Source: JAXHUK01 sp034189725 (lineage in GTDB: Bacteria > Chloroflexota > Dehalococcoidia > SZUA-161). Taken from it: a stretch of 14,751 bases of DNA. Under the pieces are notes generated by a model. It made no database searches and was not told the DNA's origin. It saw nothing but the letters and a program-made list of their open reading frames with translations. Positions 1 to 9,011 of the stretch are shown here, in pieces (within the stretch, counting starts at the first letter, position 1; every line of letters begins with the position of its first letter). Made by a program: the position numbers and the translations under genes. Location of the stretch: NCBI GenBank assembly GCA_034189725.1, contig JAXHUK010000069.1, positions 1 to 14,751 on the forward strand. Reading direction: 5' to 3'.

Positions 1-983
1 CGGAAACTATTACCCGCTTTCTGCTGGATTTCATCCGGGCATTCATACAGGGAATAAGCGGTTTTCCCTTGCGTGTAGCCCACATCGTCTACGTTGACGG
101 CAGCAACCATTTTGACCAGGTCCTGCCCGTAGCGACGCAAATAATCCATCTGCCCCCCGGCGCTGTAGTAGTCTTCCCCGTTGAAGGATACGATCTCAAC
201 ACCCAGCTTGCCTTTATAATCCTGAAGCATTTCAGCGAGCAATAGCAGAACAACCGTACCTGAGGCATTATCCAGCGCGCCCGGCGTACTCCAGTAGGCG
301 TCAATATGAGCGCTAACGGTGATCTTCTGCGGTGCCGCCTGATTTTTCCGGGCAACGACATTGCAGGCTACTGCCGGAATCCGTCTGGCTTCGATTGTCA
401 GCCGAAATACTTCTCCCGATCTGGCCAGGATTTCCTTTCCGACAGCATCCGTGCAATACACTGACGGTATATCAAAATCACCGTCTTCTATTAAAGGAAA
501 CGGGTAGAGGGCGCCGACCAATTCCGGTTTTTTCTCCGTAGCCGAGATAATAGCCGCCGGTTGTTTCTTCTCCAAGAGGGCATATATTCTCTTATGATGG
601 TCAGGATTATAAAAGACAAAGTTCTTTGGCATTAATTGCTCGGAACAGATAGCCCCGTGCATCAACAGGATCTTACCTTCGCACCGAGAGCTTTCAAGCT
701 CTTCGACTGTTGACACTGTTACCAATTCGGCTGTCACGTCGCAACCCAGGGAAAACGGGCTTATGTATATCTCGTAGGCCTGGTCCTGACAGATCAGGTA
801 TGTCTCCCCGCTTTCATAGTCCAGGCAGGGAAACGGAGTTGTATCGATCGTGTAGTCCCACTTCTCAACCAGAGCAGCGAAGAAATCTGTCGCCATACGG
901 TTCCCCGGAGACCCGGTGCGCCGGTTCGGCTTTACGCTGCATAGTGTAGTTAAATAGTCTTTTGCTTTCTGTAAATCTGGCAT
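1..983 (-). CDS. M28-family zinc metallopeptidase, C-terminus cut by window edge
   Basis: The minus-strand frame opens at ATG 983 and stays open for 327 codons to the window edge, so the C-terminus is missing. GGAG lies 6 nt before the ATG and decides the start. No signal peptide is visible, so the protein is probably cytoplasmic. M28 enzymes are di-zinc aminopeptidases. The expected ligands and catalytic residues are in order: His226 and Asp228 in AHID, Asp238 in LDNASG, the catalytic Glu270-Asp271 pair in NGED, and Asp299 in NVDDVG. Residues about 85-205 probably form an inserted PA-like (protease-associated) domain, since they separate the N-terminal helix from the metal site. Whole PA-containing members are usually 400-450 residues, so about 100 are probably lost. 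Substrate is unknown. It is downstream of the 23S-tRNA unit but separated from it by a terminator, so it is likely transcribed alone. Confidence 0.85.
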   Translation of the reverse strand, partial: MPDLQKAKDYLTTLCSVKPNRRTGSPGNRMATDFFAALVEKWDYTIDTTPFPCLDYESGETYLICQDQAYEIYISPFSLGCDVTAELVTVSTVEELESSRCEGKILLMHGAICSEQLMPKNFVFYNPDHHKRIYALLEKKQPAAIISATEKKPELVGALYPFPLIEDGDFDIPSVYCTDAVGKEILARSGEVFRLTIEARRIPAVACNVVARKNQAAPQKITVSAHIDAYWSTPGALDNASGTVVLLLLAEMLQDYKGKLGVEIVSFNGEDYYSAGGQMDYLRRYGQDLVKMVAAVNVDDVGYTQGKTAYSLYECPDEIQQKAGNSF

Positions 984-1003
984 GATAATCTCCGTAAAGG
1001 CCC

Positions 1004-1009
1004 ATTATA
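1004..1009 (-). promoter_or_regulatory. -10 box of the M28 peptidase gene
   Basis: Minus-strand TATAAT lies 21 bp before the peptidase ATG. The hexamer 17 bp upstream reads TTCTTT, a poor -35. The spacer contains a small cttc/gaag hairpin. Upstream, 1035-1043 and 1067-1075 form a perfect 9-bp inverted repeat (ccatctctt / aagagatgg, 23-nt loop), which could be an activator or repressor site; that role is a guess. Confidence 0.5.
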
Positions 1010-1094
1010 CACTCTTCGCCCGAAGGAAAGAACTCCATCTCTTGTTTTTGCACTGACGTTCACTCAAAGAGATGGGGAAAAGATACTGGCTTCT

Positions 1095-1131
1095 AAAAAA
1101 AAGAAGCTCAGCATTTTTGCTGAGCTTCTTT
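1095..1131 (-). terminator. Rho-independent terminator of the 23S-tRNA(fMet) unit
   Basis: A perfect 13-bp stem (1100-1112 with 1119-1131, core gaagctcagc) closes a 6-nt loop. On the minus strand it is followed by an unbroken run of T (eight A on the plus strand, 1095-1102). It lies 10 bp past the tRNA 3' end, the right place to end the rRNA/tRNA transcript. Confidence 0.9.
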
Positions 1132-1141
1132 CAGATTCAAT

Positions 1142-1216
1142 TGGTAGCGGGAGTTGGATTCGAACCAACGACCTCCGGGTTATGAGCCCGACGAGCTTCC
1201 GCTGCTCTATCCCGCG
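1142..1216 (-). tRNA. Initiator tRNA-fMet (CAU)
   Basis: A 75-nt cloverleaf is read on the minus strand: acceptor CGCGGGA, D arm GAGC/GCTC with a short 7-nt loop, anticodon loop CTCATAA, variable AGGTC, T arm GTTGG/CCAAC with loop TTCGAAT, and an encoded CCA end. Initiator hallmarks are the three consecutive G:C pairs at the base of the anticodon stem (GGG/CCC) and an unpaired 1-72 position. Here the mismatch is C1.U72, where E. coli has C1.A72. It starts 47 nt after the 23S 3' end and precedes a strong terminator, so it is very likely co-transcribed with 23S. Confidence 0.93.
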
Positions 1217-1253
1217 CCGCAATATATGTGCAAAAACTGAGGTTATGTCCTTG

Positions 1254-1263
1254 GTTTAATGTA

Positions 1264-1271
<8 letters not shown>
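1254..1271 (-). repeat. 3' arm of the 23S processing stem
   Basis: This sequence (gtttaatgtaggtcaagc on the plus strand) is the reverse complement of 4268-4285 except for one G.U pair. Eight of the pairs are the mature 23S terminal helix; the other ten extend into the precursor. Such a stem is the usual RNase III target. Confidence 0.75.
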
Positions 1272-4267
<2,996 letters not shown>

Positions 4268-4275
<8 letters not shown>

Positions 4276-4285
4276 CACATTAAAC
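4268..4285 (-). repeat. 5' arm of the 23S processing stem
   Basis: This arm pairs with 1254-1271 over 18 positions (17 Watson-Crick, one G.U), bringing both ends of 23S together for processing. The match stops at 4286. Confidence 0.75.
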
Positions 4286-4332
4286 TAAAGACACAACCTA
4301 TTCAGTTTTTAAGGTACTTTTTTTGTTCAACA

Positions 4333-4368
4333 TTAAGTGCGGCTCAATGGTACTCAAGCCGCACTTAA
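4333..4368. repeat. 12-bp perfect inverted repeat in the 23S leader
   Basis: ttaagtgcggct (4333-4344) and agccgcacttaa (4357-4368) flank a 12-nt loop. The upstream arm touches the last base of the P2 -10 box, so a P2 transcript would start inside the arm and could not form the full stem, while a P1 transcript could. The element could be an operator or a leader hairpin specific to P1 transcripts. On the minus strand it is followed by an A-rich tract, not a U-tract, so it is not a normal terminator. Confidence 0.7.
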
Positions 4369-4395
4369 GTATACATCAGCCTGCAAATGTGTCAA
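4368..4395 (-). promoter_or_regulatory. Promoter P2 of the 23S-tRNA unit
   Basis: Minus strand TTGACA (4390-4395), 16-bp spacer, TATACT (4368-4373): a near-consensus housekeeping-sigma promoter about 90 bp before the 23S 5' end. Confidence 0.85.
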
Positions 4396-4441
4396 GTGTT
4401 ATGTTGTATTAATATCAGTTCTCATCGGCAATGTGCTTCGT

Positions 4442-4470
4442 AGTATACTATGGTTCGACATGGTTGTCAA
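4442..4470 (-). promoter_or_regulatory. Promoter P1 of the 23S-tRNA unit
   Basis: Minus strand TTGACA (4465-4470), 17-bp spacer, TATACT (4442-4447). It shares the hexamers of P2 and lies about 75 bp upstream of it. Tandem strong promoters are typical of rRNA units. They support independent transcription of 23S without a 16S gene upstream. Confidence 0.88.
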
Positions 4471-4621
4471 GTATTGAAGGGCATTTAATTTTTTGTGGGT
4501 ATTCCATAACTTTTCAGCAGTTGTTTTTTATGAGACGGCACACCAAGGGAAATGAGTGTGTGGTATGGTAGCAGCCAGGTTTGATTTGCAGTGGGGCGTG
4601 AGCGAATGCTCTGGGGAAAGG
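4471..4621. other. Gap between the lipoprotein gene and the 23S promoters
   Basis: About 150 bp between the lipoprotein stop codon and P1. A weak imperfect hairpin (cacac/gtgtg around 4540-4570) followed by a short A-rich tract is the only structure I see. No clear terminator or gene is present. Confidence 0.5.
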
Positions 4622-5425
4622 CTACTGCGCAGGGGCAGGCCCGCTTGAGGAGGCACTTTGAACCACAATATTGTCGAAGTACACCTCACGCGAAGGATAG
4701 TTGGTGCCGCTGCTCATCTGAAGGTACATGTACCCCGTGGTGAAGTTCAAGTTATGCTGTGAAAGCGGAAGGAGTCCCGCATCGTCCTGCATTACATGAA
4801 GGCTGTCAGTATCCAGAAGTATGCCTATTGTATGACTTGCATTCCCCAGTGGCATGCCTCGAGGTCTGCCCTGGTCATCCTGGGCTCCCTGGTCAGTGAA
4901 AAGCGGATTCACAATTCCCTCAACCTTCTCCCAGATATTTATGCGCACGTTCCGGCCGGGAGGCACCCCGGCATATTCAAACTTCAGCCAGTTGTCCTCC
5001 GCTCTGGGATTGTTGCTCACAACAGGACAAAGGTAAAATGAGGCTGTGAGGTAGCAGCCATTGGCCTGGTTATTCCAATCAAGCTCAAACAGGATGTCTT
5101 TACCGGAGGTAAAATCGATGGGATTCTTGCTTCTGATGCCCACATATTTCAGAGGGTCTGAGGTGCCAAGGGTGTTCGCCTGGAGTCGTAGCCTATGGTC
5201 CGTAGCGTCACTCTGGTCAACGTCGACCACATCTACAACAGCCTCAGAGAAGTCTCCATCTATGGTAATCTCCCATCGCGAGAGGTCGAGGACGCCCTCA
5301 TCGAAGTTCTCCTGAAATACCACAGGGCTGCCGGGCGCAGCTTCACTACAGGAAACGATTAACAAGAGTGTGCATACGGCACCCAGTAGTAGAATTCGCT
5401 GGAACAGATATCCTCCTTTTGGCAT
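4622..5425 (-). CDS. Secreted lipoprotein with probable concanavalin-A-like (LamG/glucanase-fold) domain
   Basis: The 267-residue product from ATG 5425 has a short basic N-terminus, a hydrophobic stretch (about 11-24) and a lipobox IVSC with Cys26, so it is predicted to be lipidated and surface-anchored. The rest (QENFDEG..LSRWEITIDG at the start, EVYFDNIVVQS near the end) has the look of a jelly-roll carbohydrate-binding or GH16-like fold. No catalytic ExDxxE motif is obvious, so binding is likelier than hydrolysis. The frame extends upstream to 5524, but that stretch overlaps a hairpin and encodes no sensible signal sequence. A strong AAAAGGAGGA (5411-5420) sits inside the first codons, 4 nt before an in-frame CTG at 5407. 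Starting there gives an even better lipoprotein signal (Cys20), so 5407 is a real alternative start. It lies 150 bp downstream of the VWA gene and is perhaps functionally linked. Confidence 0.72.
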   Translation of the reverse strand: MPKGGYLFQRILLLGAVCTLLLIVSCSEAAPGSPVVFQENFDEGVLDLSRWEITIDGDFSEAVVDVVDVDQSDATDHRLRLQANTLGTSDPLKYVGIRSKNPIDFTSGKDILFELDWNNQANGCYLTASFYLCPVVSNNPRAEDNWLKFEYAGVPPGRNVRINIWEKVEGIVNPLFTDQGAQDDQGRPRGMPLGNASHTIGILLDTDSLHVMQDDAGLLPLSQHNLNFTTGYMYLQMSSGTNYPSREVYFDNIVVQSASSSGPAPAQ

Positions 5426-5505
5426 TCGTGATTGAGTGCGCAATGACGGGGAACGATTTTGCATCGGGAACAGGAAAAAGCCCTGGTATGTTGCTGAACG
5501 GTAAG

Positions 5506-5535
5506 GGAGGGGGTGCCACTTCAAACACCCCCTCC
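5506..5535. repeat. 10-bp GC-rich hairpin between the VWA and lipoprotein genes
   Basis: ggagggggtg (5506-5515) and caccccctcc (5526-5535) form a perfect stem with a 10-nt loop, about 40 bp after the VWA stop codon. There is no U-tract. It could attenuate read-through or protect the 3' end of the VWA message. Confidence 0.6.
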
Positions 5536-5575
5536 TCTAATCCTCTTAACCTATGACTGTCTGGTAGTTCCCCAT

Positions 5576-7318
5576 CTATTTGGGAGGTGGCGGCACGAGG
5601 CAGTCATAACATGTAGCCACATTGCCGCTGAAGTCAACAGCCGTGACCACGGGTTCAGATGGCAGCGTTATGTGACATGCTACTGAGTCCGCCTGGTCGT
5701 TGAAGCTACCTATCTTCTTTATAGAAGGGGCAGCCCCCGGAGCCTCGGTGAACTTGATCACTATGCCGCTGTCGAATGGCCCGAAGACCACAGCACAGCC
5801 ATCACAGCTAACAAATATCTGTGGCTCAGGGTCACAGATGTCCTCGGCGAGGAGTTGATAGAATCCATCGGGATTCTTCGCTTTATCCTCCGCCTTGTCA
5901 GGTCGGTTTTTACCGGGGATGATGTTGCCATGAGGGTTCACAGACTCAACACATGATAGATCAGGTGCTGTGGTGTCCACCACATGAACCACAACGGTAT
6001 CGCTGGCAGTATTCCCCGAAGCATCCGTGGCAGTTACTGTGATTGTGGTATCACCCAGCGGGTATACGTCCATCATGCCCTCAATGACAACTGTGGGATC
6101 AGGATCGCAGTTGTCTTTGACCATTGGTTCGGGAAGCTCTGCCGGAGCTCCCTGATACCTGTCCTGTTCAACCGTCACATCCGGTCCAGCGTCTACCTCA
6201 GGTGGTGTGATATCCTTCACGTAGATGGCAACCTTCTGTCTGCCGATCACAGCCCCTTCGTCGGGATAATGGTTGGCGTAGAATGTGACTAAGGCAGTGA
6301 GGGTCTCACACTGCGGCGCATCATCAGCTACAACAATCGTTTCTGTGAAAGGCAGCGTTGTACCGCCGGGAACATCAAAGTACACTGCAGGGTCGAGCGT
6401 CACTTCCAGGCCATATTGTCCGGCAGGGTATGTAACCTCCCACCAGACGTCGGTGGTCAGATCCTCGATGCCGGCCAGGATTGCCTCAGCGATTTCATCA
6501 GGCTCAACGTTCATCAGATGTACACCACTGGTGGCGGCAGCAATACGGCTCGCTTGTCCCGATGTTCCGTTCTCGGTAATGCCATATGACAAATTGTAGT
6601 CACCGCCATAGTTATTGGGGTTATCATCCAGGGCATTCGGGTAGTATGTCCCAGCAGCAGTTACTACGCTGATAGCGATGACCTTGATGTTGGCAGCTAC
6701 CAGATCGGCAGTGATTGTGGCCTCGGTGATGTCAGCTCCCAGGCCGGTGGCCGCTGTCGGCACCGGGTCGTGGGCCGGGGCATCCCCGAACCAGACTACT
6801 ATCTTGCTACCGGCTCCACGCCAGCCAATCCCCTCGGGATCAGCGAGATCGGCGAGTCGGGCCAGGGCGTAGAACTGCCCCTCAGGCCCGTCCCCTCCAC
6901 CCCCGGCTGACCAGGCACTGATAGCTGCTGACACAGCACCTGTATCGGCGGTGATGGCTTGCTGGTTCTGGAATGGGTGTACGGTACCTGGGTAATCCCT
7001 GTAATTGCCCACTCCGAACTGGGCGGTCGGTTGAACCGTAAGGATTGACGTCATTATGCTACTGGCATCAGTCTGCACGGCTGCGATGGCCTCGCCCATG
7101 CTTCCCGTCGTATCCGCCAGGAAATAGATATCCGGATTCGGTGGTATCGGCGGTGTGATCACACTCTTATCGACTGTCATCGATTCGCCAGGTGCCAACT
7201 CCGCCATCACTTCTTGCGGCGTTACTGGCGGGATTCCGTTTGCTGCTCCGGGCACCACCAGTGCCAGAATCAGCAACAGAGGAATGATTGCTGCAGCTAC
7301 GATTTTCAACTTTTTCAT
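5576..7318 (-). CDS. Secreted von Willebrand factor A + HYR domain protein
   Basis: The 580-residue product starts at ATG 7318, chosen because AGGGGG sits just upstream; an in-frame ATG at 7351 has no such site. Residues 1-28 form a signal peptide (KKLK, long hydrophobic run, then PGAANG). A VWA domain follows at about 62-290, with MIDAS-type D69-TTGS, GGDGPEG near 141-147 and Asp179 in WFGDAPAHD. A beta-rich segment spans 290-370. A HYR-type domain occupies about 372-449 (TPPEVDAGPDVTVEQ ... DTTITVTATDASGNTASD), then a Cys-rich tail ends in PPPPK. HYR and VWA modules are adhesion folds, so a role in extracellular binding or surface adhesion is inferred. No LPXTG, membrane anchor or S-layer motif is visible at the C-terminus; it may be released or held by partners. 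Confidence 0.85.
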   Translation of the reverse strand: MKKLKIVAAAIIPLLLILALVVPGAANGIPPVTPQEVMAELAPGESMTVDKSVITPPIPPNPDIYFLADTTGSMGEAIAAVQTDASSIMTSILTVQPTAQFGVGNYRDYPGTVHPFQNQQAITADTGAVSAAISAWSAGGGGDGPEGQFYALARLADLADPEGIGWRGAGSKIVVWFGDAPAHDPVPTAATGLGADITEATITADLVAANIKVIAISVVTAAGTYYPNALDDNPNNYGGDYNLSYGITENGTSGQASRIAAATSGVHLMNVEPDEIAEAILAGIEDLTTDVWWEVTYPAGQYGLEVTLDPAVYFDVPGGTTLPFTETIVVADDAPQCETLTALVTFYANHYPDEGAVIGRQKVAIYVKDITPPEVDAGPDVTVEQDRYQGAPAELPEPMVKDNCDPDPTVVIEGMMDVYPLGDTTITVTATDASGNTASDTVVVHVVDTTAPDLSCVESVNPHGNIIPGKNRPDKAEDKAKNPDGFYQLLAEDICDPEPQIFVSCDGCAVVFGPFDSGIVIKFTEAPGAAPSIKKIGSFNDQADSVACHITLPSEPVVTAVDFSGNVATCYDCLVPPPPK

Positions 7319-7400
7319 CTTTCCCCCTTCTTTTTTGTTTGTGTGTTTCACGTGGAATGAATCAAACTGCTATCTGTTTCGTATATGAAGCATTCTGTCT

Positions 7401-7478
7401 CTATTCAGTTGTTTTTATGACCTCCTGTCTTGAAAGATTAATGTACCCCTCTCCCCCACTTCCCCAAAGCTGTTTCAT
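7401..7478 (-). CDS. Possible 25-codon leader ORF upstream of the VWA gene
   Basis: ATG 7478 to TAG 7401 encodes 25 residues (ends RQEVIKTTE). Fourteen nt upstream lies GAAAGGAGGTGA (7493-7504), fully complementary to the standard 16S 3' tail, but GGAGG is 17 nt from the ATG, longer than normal. A second AGGAGGT (7420-7426) lies inside the ORF. The product is unrecognised. It could be a regulatory leader peptide, or the Shine-Dalgarno matches may serve as ribosome standby sites. Low confidence. Confidence 0.25.
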   Translation of the reverse strand: MKQLWGSGGEGYINLSRQEVIKTTE

Positions 7479-7573
7479 GGCTATTTTATCCCTCACCTCC
7501 TTTCGGTTACTCAGGATTCGTTATCTCACTGCATGAATTGAACAAAGTTACTGTTACATAACTTGAGGACACT

Positions 7574-7603
7574 TTTGTACCACACGATTATCTTGAATGT
7601 CAA
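7574..7603 (-). promoter_or_regulatory. Candidate promoter of the VWA gene
   Basis: Minus strand TTGACA (7598-7603), 18-bp spacer, TACAAA (7574-7579). The -35 is perfect and the -10 weak. It would give a leader of about 250 nt. The 325-bp stretch 7319-7644 holds nothing else apart from the leader elements listed; I see no clear terminator for the CoA-transferase gene, whose 3' end lies to the right. Confidence 0.55.
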
Positions 7604-7644
7604 GTATGGGGGTATTATTTTGAAGCCTTTTTTACTGTGGAGCT

Positions 7645-8865
7645 TTAGTAGAGAACCCCGGTACCGACCAGTTCGGCGAACTCGGCGTCACCCATGCCCA
7701 GAATCTCCTGGCAGATGTACTCGGTATGCTCGCCGAACGAGGGAAAGGGTCGTTGAGGCTCTGAGGGTGTTCTGGATAGCCGGAACGGTGGTCTCTCAGT
7801 GAGATGGTTCCCCGTCTCGGCATGGTTCATCTCCACGAAGTGCTGCCTATGTCTCAGTTGGGGATCATTATCTATCAGGTCCTCTCCAGTTTGCACTACC
7901 CCGGCGGCCACGCCCGCGGCTTGCAGCCTGTCCATAATATCTTCAGGGGCGTAGTTGATTGTCCACTCGCCGATCAATCTGTCCAGTTCTTCGTTGTTTT
8001 CCCTACGGTGCAGCAGGGTGTCGAAACTGGATGATCTGGCCCATCCGGGGTTGCCCATAACCTGGCACAAAGCCTGCCACTCGTCGTTGTTGAACACGGC
8101 TATGGTACACCATCTATCGTGGCCTTTGCAAGGGTATACGCCGTGGGGTGCAGCATCGGGGCAGCGGTTGCCCATGCGATTCTGTATCCTGTTGTTGACT
8201 GTGTAGGCCAATAGCTCGGGGGCAGTGAAGTGAGCGCTGGCTTCGTGCATGGAGAGGTCGATATACTGTCCTTTGCCGGTACGACGTCGATAGTCGAGGG
8301 CGGCCAGTAAGGCTATCAGGATATACCAGGGCGCGATATAGTCGGTATAGGGAGCGACTGGCAGTGAGGGCGCCCGGTCGGGCCAGCCGAGCAGGTGTGC
8401 GAAACCATTCGTTGTCTGCAGGAGTTGCCCAAACGTGGGCTGGTTGGAGTAGGGTCCGTATTGGCCGAACATGCTCATGCTAAGCATAATGATATCGGGT
8501 TTCACCTTTTGTAACTCGTCATAGTCAAGCCCTAATCTGCTCATCGCCCCGGGGGCGAAGGTCTCCAGAACAATATCGGCTCGAGCTACCAGCTTCCTGG
8601 CGATCTCGACACCACGGGGTTCTTGGAGGTTGATGGTGATACTGTACTTGCTGGAGTTGTAGTTGGCGAAGACACCGCTGCGGTCTATCCCCGGTATCCC
8701 GTCTTTGAATGGTGTTATTACCCTGGTGCCATCGGGCTGAACAGCGGATTCTATTTTGATTACCTCGGCACCGTGGTCGCCCAGGTATTTGGTCACAATA
8801 GGACCGGTGAAAACCCAGGAGAAGTCAACGACCTTTAGCCCAGCTAAAGCGTTATTTTTCATCAT
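7645..8865 (-). CDS. CaiB/BaiF class III CoA-transferase (downstream paralogue)
   Basis: The 406-residue product starts at ATG 8865, preceded by GGGGAG 9 nt away; ATG 8862 is equally possible, and an upstream extension to 8901 lacks a ribosome site. Class III enzymes move CoA between carboxylic acids through an aspartyl anhydride, without free intermediates. Family signs are the N-terminal LAGLKVVDFSWVFTGP Rossmann strand, LGDHGAEVIKIE, and Asp175 in PYTDYIAP as the likely catalytic Asp. The tail contains PFRLSRTP and FGEHTEYI, typical of the family. The length is typical (about 400). It follows a second CaiB-type gene after 146 bp in the same orientation. Substrate cannot be told from sequence. 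The two might form a heteromer like BbsEF (benzylsuccinate pathway) or act on separate acids. Confidence 0.93.
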   Translation of the reverse strand: MMKNNALAGLKVVDFSWVFTGPIVTKYLGDHGAEVIKIESAVQPDGTRVITPFKDGIPGIDRSGVFANYNSSKYSITINLQEPRGVEIARKLVARADIVLETFAPGAMSRLGLDYDELQKVKPDIIMLSMSMFGQYGPYSNQPTFGQLLQTTNGFAHLLGWPDRAPSLPVAPYTDYIAPWYILIALLAALDYRRRTGKGQYIDLSMHEASAHFTAPELLAYTVNNRIQNRMGNRCPDAAPHGVYPCKGHDRWCTIAVFNNDEWQALCQVMGNPGWARSSSFDTLLHRRENNEELDRLIGEWTINYAPEDIMDRLQAAGVAAGVVQTGEDLIDNDPQLRHRQHFVEMNHAETGNHLTERPPFRLSRTPSEPQRPFPSFGEHTEYICQEILGMGDAEFAELVGTGVLY

Positions 8866-8909
8866 TTCAAGGTCTCCCCTTGCTGTTTTGTTTCTCAGCA
8901 CAGGCTCCG

Positions 8910-8985
8910 CGAAGAATCTACGGTTAGTACTACGGGGAGATTCTTCGGTCGTTGAACTTATACTGAGCGAAGCCGAAGTGCTCCC
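8910..8985. repeat. Palindromic dispersed-repeat-like remnant
   Basis: cgaagaatct (8910-8919) and agattcttcg (8938-8947) form a 10-bp inverted repeat with an 18-nt loop. It is followed by tactgagcgaagccgaagtg. Similar agattcttcgg and ctgagc..gaagtg phrases occur as non-coding dispersed repeats in many environmental bacterial genomes; that resemblance is from memory. It fills most of the space between the two CoA-transferase genes. Confidence 0.5.
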
Positions 8986-9011
8986 TCAGAAAGCCGGCCT
9001 GTTTTCGGAAA

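Noticed and set aside
1217..1263. Possible 5S rRNA after 23S
   Set aside because: Only 47 nt are free between 23S and the tRNA; no 5S sequence fits there or upstream of 23S.
5426..5524. Extended N-terminus of the lipoprotein from ATG 5524
   Set aside because: Overlaps a 10-bp hairpin, has no ribosome site, and would bury the lipoprotein signal 50 residues in.
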